Assembly: GCA_037127315.1 (NCBI GenBank)
Contig: JBBBDQ010000191.1
Coordinates: forward strand, 15,237,001 to 15,301,000
Direction of reading: 5' to 3'
Length of the DNA: 64,000 nt
Origin: Ascarosepion bandense
Taxonomy: Eukaryota; Mollusca; Cephalopoda; Sepiida; Sepiidae
Positions 1 to 10,140 of this stretch are shown one piece after another. Position 1 is the stretch's first letter. Each line of letters begins with the position of its first letter. Made by a program: the position numbers and the translations under genes. The notes beneath the pieces are model-generated. The model did not search any database and had not been told where the DNA came from. It worked only from the letters and a program-made list of their open reading frames with translations.

Positions 1-612
1 ACTAAAAAGCAATTGTTGTTTCCAGTTAAAGCGAAACCATAGACTGAAAGAAAAATGAATGGATGTAAGTCAAATTTTGATTTCCTGATATCGATATCAA
101 ATAAGTTTTTTTCGTCGTAAACTGAATTTTGAAGGCTAAATAAGTCCTCTGAGTAAATGGTATTATGGCTGAGACTAAGAACTACAATTATACCTACTTA
201 GAGCCAAACCCGAAGCAAAAACTAAAATAAGATGCCTGAAAAAAATACAGACATACAGGCAGATAAACAGAGACACACAAACATCTAGCATTTAATATAT
301 ATATATTATCAATTCTCTGCACTACTGTAAGAACTGCAACCTTGAAACTTCTGAATATCGTTTCTTATGTCTTTGTCTATGAGTGTACCAAATTTGATTA
401 GAATCGGACCACTCTTTCTATAACCCAATTTTTTCGATTATCGATTTTCGATATTTATCGGGGGTACCTCGGCACAAAACCTAGCTAAGAACACTCGCAG
501 ACGCTTATAGTACAACTGTGTAAATTTTCAAGAAAATCGGTTTAGCCGTTTCAGAGTCTGTAGGTAACGGACACACACAGACACACAAAGTTCCATTTAT
601 AAATAAGTTTTG
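1..612 (+). repeat. Interspersed repeat R1, 5'-cut by window edge
   Basis: Same family as 16904-17600, 28828-29368 and 52651-53386 (inverted). Shared blocks are the stretch reading 'aaatcggtttagccgtttc' followed by an ACACAC-rich segment and a constant end 'ttccatttataaataagttt'. A short (TA)n tract lies at 294-307, at the same internal place as in the other copies. No coding capacity seen; probably a non-autonomous retroposon, class unknown. Confidence 0.75.
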
Positions 613-759
613 ATTTCGTTTAATCACTTACTCTTTTTAAATTTATCAAGGATTCTCTTCGATAAAGTTTGATTGAAAAGCTAACCTCTTAAGAGCACTT
701 ACAACGCCTTTTCTTTTTTAAAGTAATTTTTAACATGACCCCTCTTCTTGTTGTAATGC

Positions 760-1095
760 TAATATTAGTCGTTTCGTTATATCGAAACATTCAGCATTCA
801 TTGACTGAGAATTCAGTGCTACTGTCAGTTGAAATTTTATAAAATCTTTCTATTAAAACAGTTTGTCAGGAAAATATGTTTCTCAAGTTCAGTAACTGTT
901 ATTGCTCTTTCCAGAATTTACTGGAGCTTTCTTCCTAACATTTTGCTTAAATCTTCGAATTATATGTGCTATCCATTTTACTTATTACTACTGCTGAAAG
1001 TCCTCAAGCGATGTGATTTATACTATTTTGAACATGTGATTCTGAGGAGCAACTCCGTGAGGTTCGAAGACGGATGGTTCTCGCTAAATCCTACA
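760..1095 (-). pseudogene. LINE 3'-region fragment
   Basis: Diverged copy of the repeat at 50545-50935. In that copy the minus strand still reads a LINE-like C-terminal peptide with the motif WIGHVTRRENKNI. The plus-strand open frame over 829-1206 is therefore antisense to a mobile-element relic and is not a gene. Confidence 0.5.
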
Positions 1096-1167
1096 GGTTT
1101 TATTCGGTGGGCGCAAGTTTGTTTTTTTTTTTTTTTGCTTTTTTTTTTCATCATTTATCTGAGAAAG

Positions 1168-1290
1168 CGCATGGTTAGCAAGCTTGTCTCGCTAGATCAA
1201 TTATGACTGATTAACGAGTTCGATCCTCACTAGGTACTCAAAACTTTCGGCTTTGGGCTACAACTATGCTACGCTTAGAAAATCATTGAG
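1168..1290 (+). repeat. tRNA-like SINE, family S3
   Basis: A tRNA-like head with an A-box-like 'ggttagcaagc' and a B-box-like 'gagttcgatcc', then a tail with 'ctttcggctttg' and 'tacgcttagaaaatca'. The tail module repeats at about 1330-1390, and 'tttatctgagaaagc' occurs near 1154 and 1388. Inverted family members lie at 24750-24860 and 40366-40470. Confidence 0.6.
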
Positions 1291-1414
1291 CACTTCAAAG
1301 TGAAGTGAACCTGAATAGTGAATCCTCACTGAGCGTCCCGTACTTTCGGCCTTGTGCCACATCTAAGCTACGCTTAGAAAATCACCATTTATCTGAGAAA
1401 GCAGCTGTTTATAG

Positions 1415-2393
1415 TGTTACGAACTGGTAGCATATAGTCGAACCGCAGGTTCAAAAAAAAAAAGAAACTGTGGGATCCTTTCTCGGTCTTCACTCAGAAG
1501 GGGACGCAACACACGGAAGTCAACGAAGAACAGACGCAAAACGACGGATTCCAAAATAAAACATTTATTTATAACATATAAAAAAAAAAGTAAAAAGAAA
1601 GTTCGTTTAGCAAAAGGGGAAGGGGGCTATAAAGAAAACAGTAGGAGCAAGCGAATACAAATACACATATAAAACAAAAGATCAAGCCAAATTATCACTT
1701 ATCTGTCCGTCGTTTTCACAGAAAGAAATTGGGTCGCCGAAGCGAAAGTTCTGTTTTAGAATAATATTTTATGGAGGCCGGCCATTCTCTCTGGTTCCTT
1801 CTCCTTTGGGATTGTTCGGAGTTCACGATATCTCGTACAGTCGTTTGGTCGGTCAGTCCAGCTTCATAGCAGCCGTTTTCATTTATAGCTGACAGACTTT
1901 GCTGTCTTCAATTCTGTGGGTAGTCATCTGAAGTCGGGACGAGTCTTTTCTTAGTGACCTTTATCTGTCACCGGGTGGACAGGAACTGGAATATCTCTTT
2001 TGATTTCGGCTGTCCCCAAAACAGTCACGTGACGTGGGCTCTCCCTCCGGAAACGTTGATGCGCGGGTCACGCGGCCTTTTCCTGACCGCCAAGGTTTTC
2101 ACTTATGACTGACCTCCTGGTAACAGTAAGCTTTTGGAAACCAGATCATTCTTTGCTGCGATCGCTCCAAGTTCGCGGACTCGTAGCTTGTGTAGGGGAG
2201 AGAAAGAAAGTGTGAAGAGAAGGAAAGAGTATGGCTGATCGTAGGACATATTCGCTCGCCAGTTAAAGACATTAGATCTTATCTACTTTCATTTAATTAT
2301 TTATTTTTCTTTTATATCTAACCGGGACTTTTCTTTGGGACTACATTTTGGCCTTAGGCCTATATCGTTAATAAAAATCGTGGGTACGTCACA
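1415..2393 (-). repeat. 3' LTR of the Gmr1-like element
   Basis: 979 bp, paired with 7257-8223. Differences from the other LTR include a 4-bp indel near 1600, a small block change near 1762-1775 and a short insertion near 2030. TATAAATAAA lies at 1564-1573 on the minus strand. Confidence 0.93.
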
Positions 2394-2404
2394 CCTCCCT
2401 ACCA
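2394..2404 (-). other. Polypurine tract
   Basis: The minus strand reads GGTAGGGAGG directly before TGTGACG, the 5' end of the 3' LTR. This is the expected place for the plus-strand DNA primer. Confidence 0.8.
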
Positions 2405-2489
2405 AAAAGGAGAAAAATACCATGAGTGGCAGTTTTCTAAAAGAAAAAATAAGGTTTTCGTCCCCGTTCGACCTTGGAAAGCTCACTGG

Positions 2490-3860
2490 TCATATACGGG
2501 ATAGGACGTCAGCACACACGTTGTCGGCGCCTCTTATGTGCTGAATAACCAAATTATATTCTTGTAACGATAAACTCCAACATAGTAGCCGTCTGTTTTT
2601 ATTCTTCATTTTCCTAAGGAAGGTTAGTGGGTTATGGTCAGTATATACTAAAGTAGGCTGACTGGACGAACACACATACACTTCGAAGTGTTGCAGGCTC
2701 AGTAAAAGGGCAAGAGTTTCCTTCTACTGTAGAGTAATTTTTCTAGTGACTGTTAAATTTTTTTGAAAAATAACTGTCAGGATGTTCGATACCATTTTCA
2801 TCGGCCTGCAGTAACACAGCGCCAATGCCATGGTCACTTGCATCTACAGCTAATCCAAATGGTCGCGTAAATTCCGGAGCTTTGAGGACAGGGTCTGAGT
2901 ACAACAAGGCTTTTATTTGATCAAAGGATCTCTGTCATTCGGGTGTCCATTCAAATTTGGCCTTCTTCCTCAATAACTGGGTAAGGGGTGAGGCTACATC
3001 AGAGAAATTCTTACAGAATTTGCGATAATAACCCGCCATCCCAAGAAATCTCAGTCCCTTTACGTTGGTTGGGGCGGGATACTTGACTATATTTTGTATT
3101 TTTGCCTCAATCAGAGTTATCCGCCCATGGCCAATAACATGTCCGAGATACGTCACCTCGGCTTGACAGAAATCACTTTTGGCGAGGTTAATGGTGAGGC
3201 TGGCATGCCTCAACCGGTCGAAGACCTTTCGAAGAGATATCATGTGTTCGGCCCAGGTGTTATTGTACACGACTATATCATCGATGTACGTCTCGACTCC
3301 ACCAAATCTCGCAGGCAATGGTTCATCATTCGCTGGAAGGTGGCTTGGGAATTTTTCATCCCAAAAGGCCTCACGCGATATTGATACAGGCCGTCCGGAG
3401 TCACGAAAGCAGATATCTGCTTAGCGCGTTCGGTTAGAGACACATACCAATATCCCTTCAATAGGTCCAGTTTTGTAATATACGTGGCCTATCCGACTCT
3501 ATCAATGCAGTCGTCCATACGAGGAATTGGATACGAGTCCGTCGGAGTTCACCTTTCTGTAGTCGGTGCAAAACCGAACCGAACCGTCAGGTTTGTCAAC
3601 GAGCACGCAGGGGGAGGACCAACTGCTTTGGCTACGCTCGATGATGCTATTCTTTAGCATATAGGCTACTTCTCTACGTAGGATTTCGGCTTTCCGTGGG
3701 TTAACGCGGTAGGGGTGATGTTTAATAGGGGTGGCATCTCCTACGTCCACATCATGGCAAGTGATGGTGGTTTGGTTGGGTACGTCGGAGAACATGCCGC
3801 TGAAATCCTCGATAAGGGAAAATAAATCCTTCCTCTCTTCAAGGGCTAAATGAGACAGTT
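2490..3860 (-). pseudogene. pol: Reverse transcriptase and RNase H
   Basis: Ty3/gypsy-type polymerase. Seen in order: the entry region (SIIERSQSSWSSPCVLVDKP), VRFCTDYRKVN, KGYWYVSLTE, YRVRPFGMKNSQATFQ, the catalytic box YIDDIVVYNN (about 3255-3290), and the connection (YLGHVIGHGRI ... FLGMAGYYRKF). RNase H follows with VDASDHGIGAVLL, VYTDHNPLTFL and HIRGADNVCADVLSR. Breaks: frameshifts near 3535, 3290 and 2725; an in-frame TAG before ATYITKLDL; TGA at 2935-2937; and TAG within the RNase H segment. RNase H ends at 2490, close to the polypurine tract. Confidence 0.9.
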
Positions 3861-4019
3861 TCGCACCTAGGTCAGCTAGGATCTCAGAGTTGTAAAGTTT
3901 GGTAGGGTGGTCGTCCCTTTCCATAATTCCTCCTCGGACCTCCGTGGGTTCAGGCGTAGTGTTGGGCCCACGAATCACCAGTACAGAGTTGGTTTTTCCT
4001 CGTTCATAATAAGGCTTAA

Positions 4020-5541
4020 GCATGTTAATGTGACACATCTGTGTCGCCTTCCTGCGATCCGGAGTTCTTACAACGTAGTTGAGGTCACTGACCTTCCTAA
4101 CCACCTCATATGGACCATAGAACCTAGCTTTGAGAAGGTGTCCGGGTAAGGGTAATAAAACTAATACTTTATCCCCGACACCGAAACTTCGTTCGACCGT
4201 GCCTCGGTCGTACCGATCTTTCATTTTACGCTGAACTGATCGGAGGTTCTCGCGGGCCAGTTCACACGTTTCTGTTAGTCGGGTTCGGAAACGGGAAACA
4301 TAATCTAGCAAATTTTCTGTGACTGGGTCTTCCCGCAACCAGCCTTCTTTCGGTACCTTTAAGGGACCGCGGACTGAATGCCCAAATATTAACTCAAACG
4401 GGCTGAACCCTAAAGATTCCTGTACGGAATCGCGAGCAGCGAACATTAGGAATGGGATACCTTCGCCTCAATCACGTTGGTGATCCAGGCAATAGGTTTG
4501 CATCATGCTCTTCAAGGTGGAGTGAAACCTCTCCAAGGCACCTTGAGATTGGGAGTGATAGGCGCTTGACTTAATGGATTTTATTCCCAAAGTTCTCATA
4601 ACTTGCCGAAATACCCCTGACATGAAGTTGGATCTCTGGTCGGACTGTACCACCTTGGGTAAGCCGACCATGGTGAAAAAGGCAATGAGGGCCTTCACTA
4701 TTTTCCTGGCGGAGAGATTTCTCATGGCTATCGCTTCGGGAAACCTGGTCGAGGCGCACATGATCGTTAGCAGATATTGGTTCCCTAACTTGGTTTTGGG
4801 TAACGGGCCAACACAGTCTATGATAATGCGACAAAAGAGCTCCTCGAAGGCAGGAATTGGGTGCGATAGGGATTTTCTGATTCGGCTTCCCCACTACCTG
4901 GCAGGTGTGGCAAGTCCGGCAATTCTCAGACACATCCTTCCGGATGCCCGGACAGTAAAAATATCTGACTATCTTATCATGTGTCTTGTTGATACCGAGG
5001 TGACCCCCCCCAGGGCGATCTCATGAGCTGTTCTCATTACCTCCGGTCTGTACCGTTTGGGGAGTACTATCTGGTGGGCCGTCGACCAATCTTCGGAAGC
5101 TGGGACGTGTGGGGGTCTCCACTTCCTCATTAGTACCTCATTCTTCATAAAATATCCACTTGGGACCTTCTTTAACTCGTCCTCGGGCAGTACGTGACGG
5201 AAGAGTGGGGTGAGCTCAGAATCTCTCCCCTGCTCCGTTACAAGTGCTCTCCTCGATAATGGAATGTCCATAGCGGGCTCAACAATACCATCGCTATTCT
5301 CAGTTAGGGGACTATCGGGAGGATGACTTAATCCCACATCAGGATTCATAAAGGTCTGTGATAGGTCGATCACCTCGTCATCTGTCCTATCAATTTGCTT
5401 GCCTATCTTTTCATCGGCTGTCTTTCTAGCCTGTGCTCTGGTCACTGCACAGAAGGGAAATATGCCAGGATTCTCTTCCTCGATACTCTCGGTTTCTACC
5501 GAGGCAACTGGTTCCGGAACTACTTTAGGATCAGGTATCAC
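4020..5541 (-). pseudogene. int: Integrase, placed before reverse transcriptase
   Basis: DDE integrase that would insert the cDNA. In order: an N-terminal zinc-binding domain (HEIALGG, then CRTCHTCQ near 4905-4930); a catalytic core with Asp in the IIIDCVGP region, Asp in VVQSDQRSNF and Glu in GALERFHSTLK; and a C-terminal GPY/F module (ARFYGPYEVVRK, 4090-4150). Breaks: a C8 run at 5004-5011 with one base too many for the frame, a frame change near 4860, and TGA at 4468-4470 where Trp is expected. The GPY/F module and the start of reverse transcriptase lie in one uninterrupted frame (3502-4446), which directly shows the IN-RT order. Confidence 0.9.
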
Positions 5542-5553
5542 CCTTCCGCCCGC

Positions 5554-5868
5554 CTATTCATTTTCCAACAGCATGGATATGCCCTTCATAGGTAAACTAG
5601 GCACGACTCCAATCTCGACGGGGCCGGACACTAACTCAGACGTAAGATGGATTCTATGAAGGGGGACGCTAACAAAGCTACCGCTTACACCCTGTATAAT
5701 AACAGATTCACCAGTGGCTGAATTCGATCCACATGGCACGGAGCTTTCCACAATCAGAGACTGGGTCGCCCCAGTGTCTCGCAAGATCTTCACAGATTTC
5801 TTCTCCGTGGGGTTACTCACGGAGGATACAGATCGATTAGACACAAATGGCCTGTACTCCTTCCTCAC
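5554..5868 (-). pseudogene. pro: Retrotransposon aspartic protease
   Basis: The aspartyl protease that would cleave the Gag-Pol polyprotein. The active-site motif is in VKILRDTGATQSLI (DTGA), followed by the usual beta-rich region (VSGSFVSVPLHRIHL). It is in frame with the zinc knuckle upstream, suggesting a single ancestral gag-pol frame. The open stretch ends at a TAG (5554-5556), after which the same frame continues into the linker before integrase. Another in-frame TAA lies just upstream near 5872. Confidence 0.85.
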
Positions 5869-5969
5869 ATCTTAGTCACCGGGTTTCCTATCCATGGCAA
5901 CGTTGTTGGAAGAAATTAACCCTTGGGGTCTGTTTTGACTTAGGGCTTTGGGTTCGTCTTTCCGATTCG

Positions 5970-6024
5970 CTCAACAATTCGACACGAGGTGTCCTACCCT
6001 GTTGCAGTAGTGGCACATCGGGAG

Positions 6025-6081
<57 letters not shown>

Positions 6082-7042
6082 TTATCTGCCGATAAACTGG
6101 TGACTGACTACGGTTTTGGGATTTTGTATCTCCCGAGCTGGGTTGTTGACCTGAACTAACCGATCGACTGGACTTCGAATTCGGACCAGAGCCAGACCCA
6201 CCTCTGGGGCGTGGACCGCATTCGAACTCGGATGAGTTGCTGTGACTGAATGTACCCCGCTTGTGCGTTAACGCGTATTCGTCAACAAGAGTGGCCATCT
6301 CGTGTAGAGTATCTACCCTTTTCTCATCGAGGTAGGTTTTCAAATCATTAGGGACACATTCTCTAAACTACTCTATCAGGATCATTTGTCTCAGTCTGTC
6401 ATAATCTCCCTCGATGTTTTTCGATAAGCTCCATCTATCGAAATATGTTTCCTTTTGCCTCGAAAACTCTACGTAGGTCTCTCTATCTCCCTTTCGGTAG
6501 GCTCTGAACTTTTATCGGTATGCCTCCGGCACTAGCTCGTATGATCGTAAAATGGCTGATTTGACAATGCTATAGTCAGCGCAGTCTGTTAACGAGAGAG
6601 CGGCGTACGCTTCCTGGGCTTTGCCTTTTAATGCTGTCTGCAGTAACATTGGCCACGTTTCTATGGGCCAGGCTAGATTTGAGGCGACCTTCTCAAAGTG
6701 TTGGAAATACTTGTCGACGTCAGCCTCGTTAAATTGCGGTACGAGCCGGACCTGCTTCGCTAAGTCGAACTCACTACTTCTAGCTTCGTGAAGTTCTCGC
6801 CTTTCGTCTAACTCCCGAAATCGAGTTTCTTGCTCGATTCTAGCCTTTTCAGTTTCAGCTTTTGCCCTTTCGGCTTCGGCTCTGACCGTAGCTTCAGCCT
6901 CAATTTTCGCTTTCTCGAGCTCGAGCTGGGCCTGTGAAAGTTCGGGCGTGTCTATTGGTAATTGACGTAATTCTTCTACGTCGAAGACGTCGTTGTCCAC
7001 CATGTGTTCAGCAACTATTCTAACTAGCTGAGTTTTCCTCAT
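5970..7042 (-). pseudogene. gag: gag, with coiled coil, SCAN-like capsid segment and zinc knuckle
   Basis: Structural protein of the retrotransposon particle. It starts at 7042 with MRKTQLVRIVAEHMV. Residues about 40-100 are an Ala/Glu/Arg/Lys-rich helix likely to form a coiled coil (ELEKAKIEAEA onwards). The capsid part follows (LVPQFNEADVDKYFQHFEK), then a SCAN-like stretch from SYELVPEAYR through the reading FRECVPNDLKTYL to LVDEYALTHKRG. A CCHC zinc knuckle, CHYCNRVGHLVSNC, lies near 5975-6015. Breaks: TAA at 6512-6514, TAG at 6368-6370, and a frame change at the (CT)n tract (6029-6077), after which the knuckle is read in the same frame as the protease. A further stop directly follows the knuckle. 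Confidence 0.85.
6029..6077 (-). repeat. (CT)n microsatellite inside gag
   Basis: 49 bp of CT, read on the minus strand as alternating Arg-Glu codons between the SCAN-like region and the zinc knuckle. The knuckle lies in a different frame from the upstream gag frame, so a length change here is the likely frameshift. Confidence 0.9.
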
Positions 7043-7230
7043 AGATTTTTTTTCTCTAGTTCTAATTTCTTCCCTATTTCAACTATATCATCCCCTTTAA
7101 GTTGACATAATCTCTCCATAGAGGGTGATGTGAGAAAGTTATCTATAACCGACATCTTGGCCTGTAGTTCGCCGACACCTAGAAGTTATGCAATTCTTAC
7201 TGAGTGAAAAAGACTAGGGAGAAATGAAGG

Positions 7231-7248
7231 ATCCCGGACGAGCCCCCA
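7231..7248 (-). other. Primer binding site, tRNA-Pro type
   Basis: The minus strand reads TGGGGGCTCGTCCGGGAT, 8 nt inside the 5' LTR. This 18-mer is the well-known primer site complementary to the 3' end of tRNA-Pro, also used by murine leukaemia virus. It fixes the direction of the element. Confidence 0.93.
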
Positions 7249-7256
7249 ATTTTATA

Positions 7257-8223
7257 TGTTACGAACTGGTAGCATATAGTCGAACCGCAGGTTCAAAAAA
7301 AAAAAGAAAATGTGAGATCCTATCTGGGTCTTCACTCAGAAGGGGACGCAACACACGGAAGTCAACGAAGAACAGACGCAAAACGACGGATTCCAAAATA
7401 AAACATTTATTTATAACATATAAAAAAAAAAGTAAAAAGTTCGTTTAGCAAAAGGGGAAGTGGACTATAAAGAAAACAGGAGGAGCAAGGGAATACAAAT
7501 ACACATATAACACAAAAGATCAAGCCAAAGTATCACTTATCTGTCCGTCGTTTTCACAGAAAGAAATTGGGTCGCCGAAGCGAAAGTTCTGTTTTAAAAT
7601 ATGTCATGGAGGCCGGCCATTCTCTCTGGTTCCTTCTCTTTTGGGATTGTTCGGAGTTCACGATATCTTGTAGAGTTGTTTAGTCGGTCAGTCCAGCTTC
7701 ATAGCAGTTGTTTTCATTTATAGCCGACAAACTTTGCGGCCTTCAATTCTGTGGGTAGTCATCCGAAGTCGGGACGAGTCTTTTCTTAGTGACGTTTATC
7801 TGTCGCAGGGCGGACAGGAACTGAAATCTTTCTTTTGATTTCAGCTGTTCCCAAAACAGTCACGTGGCCTCTCCCTCCGGAAACGTTGATGCGCGGGTCA
7901 CGCGGCCTTTTCCTGACCGCCAAGGTTTTCACTTATGACTGACCTCCTGGTAACAGCAAGCTTTTGGAAACCAGATCATTCTTTGCCGCGATCGCTCCTA
8001 GTTCGCGGACTCGTAGCTTGTGTGGGGGAGAGAAAGAAAGTGTGAAGAGAAGGAAAGAGTATGGCTGATCGTAGGACATATTCGCTCGCCAGTTAAAGAC
8101 ATTAGCTCTTATCTACTTTCATTTAATTATTTATTTTTCTTTTATATCTAACCGGGACTTTTCTTTGGGACTACATTTTGGCCTTAGGCCTATATCGTTA
8201 ATAAAAATCGTGGGTACATCACA
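7257..8223 (-). repeat. 5' LTR of the Gmr1-like element
   Basis: 967 bp, direct repeat of 1415-2393, with TG...CA termini. On the minus strand it carries TATAAATAAA (7406-7415), a possible overlapping TATA box and polyadenylation signal; this is inference only. Confidence 0.93.
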
Positions 8224-8570
8224 ATGGACAGTTTAGATATTTAGCATAATCAGCTGTCTCGTTGTGGAGTTATTGAACAAGACAGAGAGTTATGGAAAGC
8301 CATAAAAATACCACGTATAAAGGAATATGGCAAGCAAAATGAAATAATATTTTTCAAGCTAGCCTCGCTGACTATTACTGCGGGCGTTCGTTCGCCCATT
8401 ACTGAATATTTCACACTAGTAATATTACATTACTATATATCAATGGTAAGTCTCAACTTAAAGCAGTGGCTAACGAATTAGTTTTTCAGATCATTAATGA
8501 TGCAGTGATTACCGTTCTAACCCGGTGTTCCAGACTTGTGGTTTTGTACATTTATGCTAAACTAAACTAT
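8224..8570. other. No recognised feature
   Basis: AT-rich flank beyond the LTR element. No coding or repeat signal that I can name. Confidence 0.4.
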
Positions 8571-8574
8571 GCTT

Positions 8575-8737
8575 GGTATAATGGAGTATCGCCCGGTTCA
8601 CACTCCACCCACGTCTATTGAACAGGTGTAGAGGCTCATCCCTTGTTTCCTGTTTAGGGTGTGGTTTCCGGCTTTCTCTTTTCCAATCTATTCACTCTTA
8701 CCGCCTTGCTTGGGGTGATGTGATTAAAAAAAAAATT
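8575..8737 (+). repeat. Short retroposon with LINE-like 3' tail
   Basis: The body runs from 'atcgcccggttcacactcc' through 'cctgtttagggtgtgg' to the tail 'cgccttgcttggggtgatg' and poly-A. The same body occurs inverted at 25742-26085 (twice) and 52456-52628. The tail also ends the LINE copies at 22313-22768 and 33632-34388. Confidence 0.75.
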
Positions 8738-9560
8738 CTCAGATCACTAGTAAACATCTGTGCAAATGATACCACTGTTCATGGAACCAAGATGATCGAA
8801 GCTTTGCAACCTATCTCTCTTCAGATCTAGTTCTAAGAGCTCAATGGCACGATACTTTCAATAGCTTAAAAATCAAGTTAATATAATTTTATTACCACTG
8901 CACAGATCTCAAGTTTTCTCCATTGACGGTTAGCGTTCCAACTCTCTATGAGGCTCCAGTGCATAATATAAGCGCATATATTGTAAAACAATCGATGGAA
9001 GTATTAAACACAGAAAGTGAAGCTTTGAAACACATGTTGCGGATGTGAATCAACCCACAACAAAGAAAAACATGAAAACGTTTTGTTTTTTTTTTCAATT
9101 TAAAAATATAAAATATTCTTACTTCCGTGTTTTTACAACTATACTTTTCTTAATATATATGAAGATTAAAGTTCTTAACAGTCCTTTACAGCTGTTTGTT
9201 AGGACGAAAAGAAACTTGATATCTCCGCGTGTATGTATGAAAAAAGAGGCAAGCGAGAAAGTGAGGAGGAAAGTGTGTGTAACATAATTTAGTAAGGAAG
9301 ATGAATGAATGAGTGAGGAAATTTAATTTTAATTCATGTGCATCGTATATTGTCGGTCCTTCTCCTTCCTAATTTTGTCCGTCTCGAATACTTAAATACT
9401 CTTCAAAGGGATCACAAAGCGTATTCTTTTGTTTTGTTTTGATTTTTGTTTTTTGGTAGCGCGACCTAGTGATTGAAAAATGTTAAATATTTATTTTCAA
9501 ATGATTAATTTATTAACCGGGAGGATGCATAGATCCTCCAACCCAGAAAAAAATTGTTAT
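8738..9560. other. AT-rich DNA without recognised feature
   Basis: Only short open frames of no recognisable family and T-rich runs. Nothing supported. Confidence 0.4.
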
Positions 9561-9567
9561 TTGATAA

Positions 9568-10140
9568 TTGACTTCCTCGCTACTCATTTCTGTCCCCACA
9601 TATTTCCAGTATTTGTCCACATCTTTAAAAAAAAGGAAAAATGAACATATTTTCATTAGAATGGCTTCTCGCAAGATGCTTCACCCACAAACATTTAAAG
9701 AAAATGGCATCGGAAAGAGCAAACTGGGAGTCATTCCCCAATTTCCTGTGTGATATCCCTTAGAACAAAATTTTAAACATTGAAAACTGTGCATCAAAAG
9801 TCTCCTCTTGGATTAAAGCTGACATCAATGCTTTCATTCCAGCCAAGAAGTTACAACTTAAACCCCATTTGTTCCCCCTGGTTCTCTCCTGCTAGCTCAG
9901 CTACTATTGCCAACAGGAATCACTTCTCTGGACTATATCAAAGCCATGTGTCTGACTATAAAAGGTGCCTTTTTGCTTCTGCTCATGAGTACAAAAGGAT
10001 CCTAAATGATGCTAAGCTGTTGTTTGCTGAAAGAATGAAGCAGCATATAGCATCCCACAAGTTTGGCTCCAACAACTACTGGTGGCTCTGTAAAAATGTG
10101 TTAATAACAGCAAACCCTCAATCTTCGCTTTAATCAATGA
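9568..10140 (+). pseudogene. LINE endonuclease-RT linker fragment
   Basis: In broken frames the plus strand reads IENCASKVSSWIKADINAF, then WFSPASSATIANRNHFSGLY, EYKRILNDAKLLFAERMKQ and HKFGSNNYWWLCKNVL. This is the segment between endonuclease and reverse transcriptase of a Jockey/I-like LINE, recognised from family memory. It is probably the same family as the RT relics at 13797-15345 and 33632-34388, but the pieces do not overlap, so this is unproven. Confidence 0.6.

Larger units (their letters stand above)
1415..8223 (-). mobile_element. Gmr1-like Ty3/gypsy LTR retrotransposon, degenerate
   Basis: A 6.8-kb element read on the minus strand. Two LTRs begin TGTTACG and end TCACA. Internal order in the direction of transcription is primer site, gag, protease, integrase, reverse transcriptase, RNase H, polypurine tract. 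Integrase before reverse transcriptase is the Ty1/copia order, but the enzyme sequences are Ty3/gypsy type (YIDD box, GPY/F module); this combination is the hallmark of the Gmr1-like group. About ten stops and frameshifts make it non-functional. There is no room for an env gene: RNase H ends about 100 bp before the LTR. Flanks atag and atgg form at best an imperfect 4-bp target duplication. My hand comparison of the LTRs gives roughly 40-45 substitutions plus a few indels (about 4-5%), so the insertion is not recent. Confidence 0.93.

Noticed and set aside
829..1206. 125-residue plus-strand open frame
   Set aside because: It is antisense to a LINE 3' fragment also found at 50545-50935 and ends in low-complexity Phe-rich sequence. 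Not a gene.
1168..1240. A genuine tRNA gene
   Set aside because: The A- and B-box-like motifs sit in a dispersed repeat with a non-tRNA tail, and I could not draw a full cloverleaf. The S2 and SINE-A heads were rejected for the same reason.
2393..2490. Possible env gene in the LTR element
   Set aside because: Only about 100 bp separate RNase H from the 3' LTR, with the polypurine tract inside; there is no space for an envelope gene.
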